From: Amarobacter sp035326025 | GTDB lineage: Bacteria; Chloroflexota; Dehalococcoidia; Tepidiformales; Tepidiformaceae | Reading direction: 5' to 3' | DNA length: 28,797 bases | Assembly (NCBI GenBank): GCA_035326025.1 | Contig: DAOKYT010000034.1 | Coordinates: 1-28,797 of the forward strand | In this document: positions 1 to 7,638 of the stretch, piece after piece | How the letters are laid out: each line of letters opens with the position of its first letter | Numbering within the stretch: position 1 is the stretch's first letter | Position numbers and translations under genes: made by a program | The notes under the pieces: model-generated | The model's input: only the letters and a program-made list of their open reading frames with translations | The model's database searches: none | What the model was told of the DNA's origin: nothing

Positions 1-498
1 GGCCGGGCCGTGTTCGGGCCCAGCTTCTCGGTCGAGCTCGACACCGAGCTGCGCATCGCGCGCCGGACGCTGAACGGCGTGACCCTCGATTTCAACCGGC
101 TCTCCGTCGGCGCCCGGGAACAGCTCGGCATCCTGCTCCGCCTCGCCTGCGCATCGCTGGTCAGCAAGTCTGGCGGCGTCCCGCTGGTGCTCGATGACGT
201 CCTCGGCTGGTCCGACCCGCGGCGGCTACGCCGCCTGGGCGAGGTGGTTGCCCTGGCGGCCCGCGAAACCCAGGTGCTCGTCCTGACCTGCACTCCGGAG
301 CGGTTCGCCAGCGTGGCGCCGGCCACGGTGATTTCGTTGCCATCGGGCGCGGTGCGCAGGCAGGAGACCGCGCCTGCCCCGGAGCCATCGCTACCCGCGC
401 CAGGCGCGCCTGCCCGGCGTAGCGAACCCGCCCGTCCGGCCGCCGGGCAGGCCGCATTCGACCTGTTCGGGGAGCCTGTACCGCCCTCACGTCGCTGA
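1..498 (+). CDS. SMC/RecF-like AAA ATPase, C-terminal fragment
   Basis: Only the C-terminal part is in the window; the frame is open to base 1, so the start lies upstream. An ABC/SMC-type signature (LSVGAREQLGILLRLA) is followed about 25 residues later by a Walker B strand (PLVLDDVLGWSD) and a D-loop-like region. This order is the ATP-binding C-lobe of SMC, RecF, Rad50 or YhaN-like ATPases, whose N-lobe and coiled coils would be upstream. Such proteins work in DNA repair or chromosome maintenance, but the exact family cannot be fixed from this fragment. After the ATPase core comes a Pro/Ala-rich, probably disordered tail of about 50 residues containing QAAFDLFG, which resembles a sliding-clamp-binding peptide. 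The gene ends 75 bases before znuA, and the znuA promoter lies in that gap. Confidence 0.75.
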   Translation, partial: GRAVFGPSFSVELDTELRIARRTLNGVTLDFNRLSVGAREQLGILLRLACASLVSKSGGVPLVLDDVLGWSDPRRLRRLGEVVALAARETQVLVLTCTPERFASVAPATVISLPSGAVRRQETAPAPEPSLPAPGAPARRSEPARPAAGQAAFDLFGEPVPPSRR

Positions 499-505
499 TG
501 CCCCA

Positions 506-534
506 TTGCCCTAGTTTCTGAGACTTTGTATCAT
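506..534 (+). promoter_or_regulatory. sigma70-type promoter of the znuACB operon
   Basis: A -35 element TTGCCC (506-511) and a -10 element TATCAT (529-534) are separated by exactly 17 bases. The predicted transcript would begin near 541, giving a leader of about 30 bases that carries the ribosome binding site AGGAAGG (559-565). The elements are read directly; promoter activity is inferred. Confidence 0.5.
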
Positions 535-549
535 GTAGGCCAAGTGATA
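529..549. promoter_or_regulatory. inverted repeat over the znuA -10, possible metal-repressor operator
   Basis: TATCA (529-533) and TGATA (545-549) form an inverted repeat with an 11-base spacer. It covers the -10 element and the likely transcription start of znuA, a usual place for a Zur/MntR-type repressor to block uptake genes when metal is plentiful. Only the outer five bases match, and the repeat does not match a consensus I recognise, so the regulator is unknown. Confidence 0.3.
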
Positions 550-572
550 GTTGCTCTCAGGAAGGCATGCCC

Positions 573-1505
573 ATGCGACGCCCCGTAATACTCTCCCTCG
601 CGGCCTTCGTGTCGCTCTCTGCCTTCCTCCTTGGCGCATGTGGAGGTGGTGACGAGGGTGACAGCCGCGTGAGCGTGGTGGCGACCACGACGCAGATTGG
701 CGCGCTCGTGCGTGAAGTTGCTGGCGACCGCGTCGACCTCACCGTGCTCCTGGCTGCCGGCGCCGATGCCCACGATTACGAGCCGAGCCCGAAGGCGGTC
801 GCCCAGATCAAGGACGCGAAGGTGGTGCTGATGAACGGCATCGGCCTCGATGAATGGCTCGACGACATTGTCGAGGGGGCCGAGGCCGAACGGGTGGTCG
901 TCGTCACCGCCGGCATCACCATCCGCGACAGCGCCGACGCTGGCGGGGCGGACGGCGACGATCACGAACACGACGAGGGCGACCCGCACGTCTGGCATGA
1001 CCCCGCGAACGTTAAGGTCATGGTCAGCAACATCGTGGCGGCGCTCTCCGAGGCCGATCCGGGCCAGGCAGACGCGTTCAAGGCGAATGGCGACGCCTAC
1101 ATGGCGAAGCTGGATGACGTCGACGCACAGATTCAATCCATGATGGACGCGATCCCCGAGGCCAACCGCAAAGTCGTGACCAGCCACGACTCCCTCGGTT
1201 ACTTCCTCGACCGGTACGGCCTGGAGCTCGCCGGCGCAATCATCCCCGGCTTTTCGAAGGACAGTCAGCCTTCAGCGAAAGAGCTTGCCGATCTGACCGA
1301 GCTTATCGAGCGCGAGGGGGTCAGGGCGATCCTCGCCGAGGAGGAAGTCGACCCGAAGGTCGCGCAACAGCTCGCCGCCGATACGGGCGTGAAGATCGTC
1401 ACCGGGCTGTATGCTGACTCGCTGGGGGCGCCCGGGAGCGGTGCCGAAACGGTCGACGGCATGCTGCTCTCGAACGCTACGAAGATCGCGGAGGCCCTGC
1501 GATAG
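573..1505 (+). CDS. znuA: zinc-type metal ABC transporter substrate-binding lipoprotein
   Basis: This is the extracytoplasmic binding protein of a cluster A-I metal importer, 310 aa. It has a lipoprotein signal with lipobox LLGAC (Cys23). The family ligands can be placed at His67 (ADAHDYEP), His139 (DPHVWHDP), His205 (TSHDSLGYF) and Asp282 (YADSLG). An acidic, His-containing loop (about 129-139) precedes the second ligand, as in ZnuA proteins. His rather than Glu at the third position favours zinc (or the TroA type) over PsaA-type manganese binding. An ATG at 567 is also in frame, but the AGGAAGG at 559-565 has good spacing (7 bases) only for the ATG at 573. The gene is first in an operon with the ATPase and permease. 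Metal specificity is inferred from family rules. Confidence 0.9.
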   Translation: MRRPVILSLAAFVSLSAFLLGACGGGDEGDSRVSVVATTTQIGALVREVAGDRVDLTVLLAAGADAHDYEPSPKAVAQIKDAKVVLMNGIGLDEWLDDIVEGAEAERVVVVTAGITIRDSADAGGADGDDHEHDEGDPHVWHDPANVKVMVSNIVAALSEADPGQADAFKANGDAYMAKLDDVDAQIQSMMDAIPEANRKVVTSHDSLGYFLDRYGLELAGAIIPGFSKDSQPSAKELADLTELIEREGVRAILAEEEVDPKVAQQLAADTGVKIVTGLYADSLGAPGSGAETVDGMLLSNATKIAEALR

Positions 1506-2302
1506 CCACCACACCCGGCGTTGCATCACCCCGGCTGGCGGACACGACAACCGGGCCGGTCCTGGAGATCCGGGACCTCCACGTTGCCTATGGCGCGAAC
1601 CTCGCCGTGGCCCGGGTGAATGCGTCGATCAGCGCCGGGGCCGTTGCCGGTGTCATCGGACCGAACGGAAGCGGCAAGTCTACCCTGCTGAAGGCGATCG
1701 CCGGGGTGGTCCGGCCACTCAGCGGCGAAATCCTGTTCGGCGGTAGGCCAATCCGCGAAAGCGCCGCCTCCATCGCCTTCGTACCCCAGCGCGAGGAGGT
1801 GAACTGGGACTTCCCGGTCACGGCGCGCGATGTGGTGATGATGGGCCGCTACCGGCCGCTCGGGTGGTTGAGATGGCCCGGGCGCGAGGAACGCCAGCAG
1901 GCGGATGCCGCGCTTGAGCGGCTGGGACTCGGCGGGATGGGCCATCGCCACATCAGCCAGTTCTCCGGCGGCCAGCAACAGCGCATCTTCCTCGCCCGGG
2001 CGCTCATCCAGGAGCCGCGCCTCGTGCTCTTCGATGAGCCATTCACCGGCATCGACGTGCAGAACCGGGCGATCCTGCACGAACTTATCCGCGACTTCGC
2101 CCGCGCCGGTGTCACCGTCCTCCTGGCCACGCACGACCTGGACGAGGTGCGCGAAACCACGACGCACGTCATCTGCCTGAACCGGGAGATGGTGGCATTC
2201 GGCCCAACCCCCACGACCTTCACCCCGGCTACCCTGCGCGCGACCTTCGGCGGCCAGGTGGCCGTGTTCGAACAGGTGCCCATTTTCGAGCGGGGCCCAT
2301 GA
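1502..2302 (+). CDS. znuC: zinc-type metal ABC transporter ATP-binding protein, probable AUA start
   Basis: This is the cytoplasmic ATPase that powers the importer. It has an A-loop tyrosine (HVAYGAN), Walker A (GPNGSGKST), Q-loop (FVPQREEVNW), signature (FSGGQQQRIFLARAL), Walker B (LVLFDEPFTGID) and H-loop (LLATHDLDE). The first usual start codon (GTG 1607) would remove strand beta-1 and the A-loop, yet no ATG, GTG or TTG occurs in frame between the stop at 1415 and 1607. An ATA at 1502 overlaps the znuA stop (ATAG) and is preceded by GGAGG (1490-1494) at a spacing of 7 bases, so I place the start there (266 aa). CTG at 1535 or 1562 is the alternative, and a base-call error is possible. The gene overlaps znuB by four bases (ATGA). 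The family call is secure; the start is not. Confidence 0.85.
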   Translation: MATTPGVASPRLADTTTGPVLEIRDLHVAYGANLAVARVNASISAGAVAGVIGPNGSGKSTLLKAIAGVVRPLSGEILFGGRPIRESAASIAFVPQREEVNWDFPVTARDVVMMGRYRPLGWLRWPGREERQQADAALERLGLGGMGHRHISQFSGGQQQRIFLARALIQEPRLVLFDEPFTGIDVQNRAILHELIRDFARAGVTVLLATHDLDEVRETTTHVICLNREMVAFGPTPTTFTPATLRATFGGQVAVFEQVPIFERGP

Positions 2303-3195
2303 GCTGGCTGACCGACCCTCTTCAATACGGCTTCATGCAGCGGGCGATGATGGAGGCCGTCATCATCGGCGCACTCTGCGGCCTCGTGGGCTGCTTTGTT
2401 GTGCTCCGCGGCCTCGCGTTCATCGGCGATGCGCTCGCGCACGCGGTCTTCCCCGGCGTCGTGCTCTCCTACATCGCGGGGCAGAGCATCATGATCGGCG
2501 CCTTCGTCTTCGGCGGGATGACAGCCCTGGGGATCGGCATCCTGGCCCGCAGCCGGCGGGTGAGCGAAGACTCGGCCATCGGCGTGGTGTTCGCCGCCTT
2601 TTTCGCGCTTGGCGTCGTCATTCTCAGCCGCCAGGGCGGGTTCAACCGCGACCTCGGCTCGCTGCTCTTCGGCAACATCCTTGGCGTCTCGATCGATGAC
2701 GTCCGCCTGACGGCGGTTATCGCGCTGGTGGTGGCCGGGATCGTGCTCGCCCTGCTCAAGGAGTTCACCCTGCTCGCGTTCGACCCAACCATGGCGCGCG
2801 CGGCCGGCTACCCCGTCTTCGCCCTCGACGTGCTGCTGCTCCTGCTCGTCTCGGCCACGATCGTCGTGAGCCTCCAGACCGTCGGAAACATCCTCATCCT
2901 GGCGCTCATCGTGACCCCGCCAGCGACCGCGCGGCTGCTCACCGACCGCCTTGGCCGGATGATGGCAGTGAGTGTGCTCATCGCGGCCGCATGTGGAGTG
3001 ATCGGCCTGTACATCTCGTACCACGCGGGCACTGCCGCGGGCGCCACGATCGTGCTCACCGCGACGGCGGTTTTCCTGCTGGCGGTGGTGTTCGCGCCAA
3101 CCCACGGGATGCTCGGCGGCTACCTCCAGCGCCGCCACGGCCACCACCACGCCCACCACTTTCACGCCCCCGGCGAGGAAGTCGATCCCGGGTAG
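2299..3195 (+). CDS. znuB: zinc-type metal ABC transporter permease
   Basis: This 298-aa integral membrane permease belongs to the ABC-3 family and forms the channel of the ZnuABC importer. The protein is almost entirely hydrophobic helices, with the family-typical early segment GDALAHAVFPGVVLSYI and a later conserved region around NILILALIVTPPATARLL. The last 25 residues are rich in histidine (RRHGHHHAHHFHAP), giving a cytoplasmic or extracytoplasmic tail that could bind metal, as in some zinc transporters. The start overlaps the znuC stop as ATGA, which suggests translational coupling. It is the last gene of the operon and is followed 11 bases later by a GC-rich hairpin. Confidence 0.9.
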   Translation: MSWLTDPLQYGFMQRAMMEAVIIGALCGLVGCFVVLRGLAFIGDALAHAVFPGVVLSYIAGQSIMIGAFVFGGMTALGIGILARSRRVSEDSAIGVVFAAFFALGVVILSRQGGFNRDLGSLLFGNILGVSIDDVRLTAVIALVVAGIVLALLKEFTLLAFDPTMARAAGYPVFALDVLLLLLVSATIVVSLQTVGNILILALIVTPPATARLLTDRLGRMMAVSVLIAAACGVIGLYISYHAGTAAGATIVLTATAVFLLAVVFAPTHGMLGGYLQRRHGHHHAHHFHAPGEEVDPG

Positions 3196-3206
3196 CAGGC
3201 GCTCCC

Positions 3207-3226
3207 GGGCGGTGGCAGCGCCGCCC
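3207..3226 (+). terminator. GC-rich hairpin after znuB
   Basis: GGGCGG (3207-3212) and CCGCCC (3221-3226) form a perfect 6-bp stem with an 8-base loop, 11 bases after the znuB stop. There is no T-run, so termination is plausible but not proven. Confidence 0.4.
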
Positions 3227-3357
3227 TGCGCCGGGTAGAGTGGCCTGCGCCGGGAATCGCAAGAGGGATGGCCATGGCCAGCCCCAGCCGCGCACACGGC
3301 AGCGACCGCGAGCTGACAGAGGAAGAGGTCCAGGAACCGGGGGGGCAAGGGGGATCG

Positions 3358-4353
3358 ATGGACCTGGAGGAACTCCGAGAACGGCTCACACGCTTCATGC
3401 GCGCACACCTCGATGACCCGGGCGCGACGATCGCGTCCGTGGAGAAGGGCCGGGGGCACGCTGGCTCCTCCTACTTCTTCGAGACCGTCTCTGACGGGCT
3501 GCGGGCAAGCTACTTCTTGCGCCTGCCCCCGCCGGGAGTGAAGTACGAAGGCAACACCGGCCTGGTGCGGCAGGTGGCCGCCATGAAGGCACTCAAGGAC
3601 ACGGACATCCCCCACGCGCCAATCCTCTGGTGGGGCATGGACGAACAGTGGTTCGGCTGCCCGTACTTCGTGCAACCCCGCCTGAAAGGCGAAACGCTGA
3701 AGGACGAGCACCTGGCGCGCTTCAGCGCTGCACAGCTCCGCGACATGGCCCGCCAGGCGATGGTCGCCCTCGCGGGTATCCACCGAATCGACCCGGCGAC
3801 GGCGCCGTTCCTCGGAGAGTACCGGGGCCAGGCGTTCGACGTGACCCGCTGGGACGGGCTTTACGAGCGGGCGGCCGAGCCGGAGCTGCTGGCGCTGCAG
3901 GCCCGCGTGCGGGAGCTCCTGCTCGAACGGATCCCCCACGAGTCGCGCATCGCCATTTGTCACGGCGACTTCCAGTGGGCCAACCTCCTGTATTCCCCGG
4001 CGGGCAAGCTCTCGGCGGTCATCGGCTGGGAGCATTGCGGGATTGGGCCTGTGCTGAACGATGTGGGCCGGATCTGCGTCCTCAGCGACCCCTCGGCGTG
4101 GACGCACCGACAACAGCACGCCTCGCGCATCCCTCACGGCGATGAAATCGAGGAGTGGTACCGGGAGGCCAGCGGCGACGCCACGGGCGACATCCGCTGG
4201 TTCAAGGCGCTGGCGGCCTACCAGCTCGCCAGCGCCGGCGGGTTCAACCTCATGCCGCACCGCCGGGGCGAGCACGATGACCCCCGCCGGGAGGTCATCG
4301 AACACTCGATGCAATCGAACCTGGAATATGCACTCCGGATGCTCACGGCCTGA
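3358..4353 (+). CDS. APH-fold phosphotransferase family protein with altered metal-binding motif
   Basis: This 331-aa protein has the aminoglycoside phosphotransferase/kinase-like fold also seen in ACAD10-type and choline kinase-like enzymes. The catalytic loop HGDFQWAN (His202, Asp204, Asn209) is intact. The following motif, normally IDWE with the second metal-binding Asp, reads VIGWEHCGIGP, so Gly223 sits where Asp is expected. The substrate is unknown; nothing here suggests antibiotic resistance. The start at 3358 has AAGGGGG four bases upstream and gives the family-like opening MDLEELRERL. ATGs at 3268 and 3274 (preceded by AAGAGGG, 3261-3267) are in-frame alternatives that add about 30 low-complexity residues. 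The gene stands alone between znuB and addB. Confidence 0.75.
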   Translation: MDLEELRERLTRFMRAHLDDPGATIASVEKGRGHAGSSYFFETVSDGLRASYFLRLPPPGVKYEGNTGLVRQVAAMKALKDTDIPHAPILWWGMDEQWFGCPYFVQPRLKGETLKDEHLARFSAAQLRDMARQAMVALAGIHRIDPATAPFLGEYRGQAFDVTRWDGLYERAAEPELLALQARVRELLLERIPHESRIAICHGDFQWANLLYSPAGKLSAVIGWEHCGIGPVLNDVGRICVLSDPSAWTHRQQHASRIPHGDEIEEWYREASGDATGDIRWFKALAAYQLASAGGFNLMPHRRGEHDDPRREVIEHSMQSNLEYALRMLTA

Positions 4354-4461
4354 GCGAGTCGGGCAAAGTCGACACCAATTGTCGTGACCGTGGGGTGAAG
4401 TGGTGCGGCGGTACGCGCTCACCGGGCGTAGGATCTGTTACCGCACGGATGGAGAAGGCGG

Positions 4462-7400
4462 ATGATCGACCTGGTGGGGTATGGGCGCCCGGCGCGTGAG
4501 GCGCTGGGAGCGGCGATTGCCACCGCGAAACGGGGCGACGCGCTCGCGCCGGTGACCGTAATCGTCCCCACGAACTACGCGGGCCTCGGGCTGCGCCGGT
4601 CGCTCGCCCCGTCGATGCCGCTGGTGAACGTGCGGTTCCAGGTTGCTGGCCGGGCCGCCGAGCTCCTGGGTGGCGCGACACTTTCGGCGGCGGGCCAGAA
4701 GCCGCTGGTCCCGTGGATCCGCATGGAGGCCATTCGCGCGGCGCTGCGCGAAGACCCCGGCATCTTCGCGGGCGTCGCCAGCCACCCGGCCACCGCGAGG
4801 CAGCTCGGGCGCGCGTTCGATGACCTCCGTGACGTCACGCCGGCAACCCTCGAGCGGCTTGCGGGGATGGGCCGGCGGACCGCCGACGTGATCCGCCTCT
4901 TCCGCCGGACGGACCAGCTGACGGCGGGATACTACGATGAATCGCACCTCCTCGAGGCGGCGGCGGCGGCCGTCCGGGCGGGCCACCCCGGCGCCCGCGA
5001 AGCGGGGGCGCTGATCCTCTTTCTGCCTCGCAAGGTGAGTGGGGGCATGGCAAGCTTGCTCGAAGCCGCCGCCGCGGGGCCTGGCGCCGCCGCGATCATC
5101 GGCCTTACCGGCGATGCACGGGTCGATGCGCTTGCCCGCGAATCGGCCGGTCGCCTGGCACCCCTGGGACCCGTCCGTGAGGGCGAGCCGGTGAGCGTGC
5201 CCGTGGCGGACACCGTGGCATCGCTGCCCGACCCGGAGGAGGAGGTACGCCACGCCATCCGCCGGGCGCTGGCCCTGGCACGGGCCGGCACGCCGCTTCA
5301 CAGCATGGCGATCCTCTACCAGCAGCCGGCGCAATACGCGCTGCTCGCGCACGAAGTGTTGACCTCGGCCGGCATTCCCCACAATGGGCCGCCCGTGCGA
5401 AGGCTGAACCGGACGCTCGCCGGGCGGACCGTGCTCGGCGCCTACCGGGTGGCGGCGAGCGGCTTTCGCCGCGAAGTGGTGATGGACTGGCTCACCTCGG
5501 CTCCCATCGCTGCCGGCGACGGCGCCACCGCCCCGTCCCACCGCTGGGATGAGATTTCGCGCGGGGCGGGCGTGGTGAGGGGGCCGGACCAGTGGGCCGC
5601 CCGGCTCGAAGCATGGGCAGCCAGGATGGAGACACGTGCCGCGGCGAACCCGGAAGCCGCGGAAAACAACCAGCGCCAGGCGGTGCATGCGCGCGAGCTC
5701 GCCCACTTCGTGGCCCAGCTGGCGGAGGCAATGGGCGGGGAACAGCGCGCAACGGCAGCCGCCCATGCCCGCCACGCCATCGACCTCCTGGAACAGTACC
5801 TCCCTCTCCGCCTCACCGAACGGCCAGGCGATGAGGCGGCCGAGGCAGAGGCGGCCGCGTGGGAAGAGACCCGCGCGCTGCTCGCTTCGATCGCCGGGCT
5901 GGAGGATGAGCTTCCCCCCGCGATGCAGGCGCCAGTTTCGCGGCAGGAATTCGCGAATGCCCTCGATGAATCGCTCGATGTCCCGGCGGGGCGAGTCGGC
6001 TCGCTCGGCGATGGCATCTTTGTGGGGCCGGTTGCCGCCGCCGCGGAGATGGAGTTCGAGGCGGTCTTCGTGCTCGGGCTGGTCGAAGGCAGTGCAAGCC
6101 GCGGAGAAGACCCGATCATCACCGAGAGCGAGCGGGAACGGACCGACGGAGAGGTCGCTTCACGCCGGGCCAGCCTGCTCCAGGAGCGGCGCGCCTACCT
6201 CGCCGCCCTCGCGGGCAGCGGGACCAGCACCATCTCCAGCCCGCGGGTGGACCTTCGCGGCCAGCGCCCGGCGATCCCTTCGGACTGGCTGCTCGAATCG
6301 GCGAGCCGCCTCAATGGCTCCGCGGTCTATGCAACCGGCCTGGGCGAGCTGGCCGAAATGGCCGATCGGCCGCAATGGCTCGAAGCCGTCCACTCCTTCG
6401 AGTCGGCGCTCGAGTCGGGTGGCGAGCGCGCCTCGCTCCAGGAGCGCGACCTGGGTTCGCTGCTTGGCGCCCGCGGGGCACCGGAGCGGCATTTTCTCGC
6501 GGGCGAGGTCGAGGGCCTGCGGGACGGCATGCTCGCGCGCCGCAGCCGGGCGAGGAAGCGCCGATTCGCCGGGAGCGGGGCGGTCGAGCTCGATGCCTGG
6601 AACGGCCGCGTGCCGCCCGGCGCCGTCGCCCCGGCCGGCAGCAGCAGCCCGGTTTCACCGACGGCGCTCGAGACCTTCGCCGAATGCCCGTTCCGGTACT
6701 TCCTGGGGCACGTGCTGCGCGTCGGCGAGTTCGAGCGGCCAGAGGACACGGAGACGATCAGCCCCGGCGATGCCGGCACCATCATGCACGCCGCCCTGCA
6801 GCTGTTCTTCGAACAGACCCACCCGCGGGAAGACCCCCTCGCTCCCTGGACCGGGCGGGAACGCGCCCTGCTCATCGAGATCGCCGAACAGCAATGCGCG
6901 GAGGCTGAGCGGCGGGGCATTACGGGCAAGCCGCTGACCTGGGCAGCCGAACGGGCGCGTATCCTGCGCGACCTCGAATGCTTTCTCGATGCCGATGAGG
7001 CCGAGCGGCGCGCCACCGGGTTTGTCTACGACCGGGCCGAAGTGGCCTTCGGCACCAACCGGGAAGGCTCGCCCGCCCTTCCGCCGGTGCTGTACACGCT
7101 CCCCGATGGCACGCAGGTCGGCTTCAGGGGCTACATCGACCGGGTAGATCGCGGCCCGGGCGGAGCGCTGCTCGTCACCGACTACAAATCCGGCAGTTCA
7201 GGGAGGTTCACGAAGGCCATCGACCATCCCGAGCCGCTGGCGCGCCTGGATGGCGGCAAGCGGCTGCAACTGCCGGTCTACGCGCTCGCGCTGGAAGAGG
7301 AAGCACGGGGGGCGCCGATCAGCGCGCGGTACTGGTTCATCACCGAGCGGGAGGGCTACAAGCAGGCCCGCCTGCCGCTCGATACCGGCACCCGCGAAGC

Positions 7401-7638
7401 GTTCGGTGAGGTGGTACAGGTACTCGCCGATACCATGCGCGCGGGGTTCTTCCCCGCGGTCCCCGGCGAAGAAGAACGCAACTCCTACAGGCACTGCCAG
7501 TACTGCCCCTACGACCGCGTCTGCCCGCCGGGGCAGCGGCTGGAGATGTGGAAGCAGTTCAAGGACGGGCCGGTGGTGGCGAAGTTCGCGGGCCTGAGCG
7601 GCGGCATCCTGCCCACCGGGGAGCCCGCCGATGCCTGA
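4462..7638 (+). CDS. addB: AddB-like subunit with C-terminal Fe-S PD-(D/E)XK nuclease
   Basis: This 1058-aa protein resembles the AddB/RexB subunit of the helicase-nuclease that resects double-strand breaks before RecA loading. The C-terminal nuclease shows an early His776 (IMHAALQ), Asp893 (GYIDRVD) and Asp907-Tyr-Lys909 (TDYKSG). Four cysteines (742, 1012, 1015, 1021) follow the AddB iron-sulfur pattern, one Cys before the nuclease and CxxCx5C after it (CQYCPYDRVC). The N-terminal half is a divergent, helicase-like region in which I see no Walker A motif, although Bacillus AddB keeps one. The start is supported by GGAGAAGG at 4451-4458. It overlaps addA by eight bases, so the two subunits are co-translated. 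Confidence 0.85.
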   Translation: MIDLVGYGRPAREALGAAIATAKRGDALAPVTVIVPTNYAGLGLRRSLAPSMPLVNVRFQVAGRAAELLGGATLSAAGQKPLVPWIRMEAIRAALREDPGIFAGVASHPATARQLGRAFDDLRDVTPATLERLAGMGRRTADVIRLFRRTDQLTAGYYDESHLLEAAAAAVRAGHPGAREAGALILFLPRKVSGGMASLLEAAAAGPGAAAIIGLTGDARVDALARESAGRLAPLGPVREGEPVSVPVADTVASLPDPEEEVRHAIRRALALARAGTPLHSMAILYQQPAQYALLAHEVLTSAGIPHNGPPVRRLNRTLAGRTVLGAYRVAASGFRREVVMDWLTSAPIAAGDGATAPSHRWDEISRGAGVVRGPDQWAARLEAWAARMETRAAANPEAAENNQRQAVHARELAHFVAQLAEAMGGEQRATAAAHARHAIDLLEQYLPLRLTERPGDEAAEAEAAAWEETRALLASIAGLEDELPPAMQAPVSRQEFANALDESLDVPAGRVGSLGDGIFVGPVAAAAEMEFEAVFVLGLVEGSASRGEDPIITESERERTDGEVASRRASLLQERRAYLAALAGSGTSTISSPRVDLRGQRPAIPSDWLLESASRLNGSAVYATGLGELAEMADRPQWLEAVHSFESALESGGERASLQERDLGSLLGARGAPERHFLAGEVEGLRDGMLARRSRARKRRFAGSGAVELDAWNGRVPPGAVAPAGSSSPVSPTALETFAECPFRYFLGHVLRVGEFERPEDTETISPGDAGTIMHAALQLFFEQTHPREDPLAPWTGRERALLIEIAEQQCAEAERRGITGKPLTWAAERARILRDLECFLDADEAERRATGFVYDRAEVAFGTNREGSPALPPVLYTLPDGTQVGFRGYIDRVDRGPGGALLVTDYKSGSSGRFTKAIDHPEPLARLDGGKRLQLPVYALALEEEARGAPISARYWFITEREGYKQARLPLDTGTREAFGEVVQVLADTMRAGFFPAVPGEEERNSYRHCQYCPYDRVCPPGQRLEMWKQFKDGPVVAKFAGLSGGILPTGEPADA

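Noticed and set aside
3358..4353. Antibiotic resistance (aminoglycoside phosphotransferase)
   Set aside because: The fold matches APH, but the metal-binding motif is altered and the chromosomal setting has no mobile elements; a resistance role is not supported.
1849..4422. 857-codon open frame on the minus strand opposite znuC, znuB and the phosphotransferase
   Set aside because: It is a high-GC antisense shadow: the composition is Arg/His/Glu/Ala-rich without motifs, and the plus-strand genes have full family signatures.
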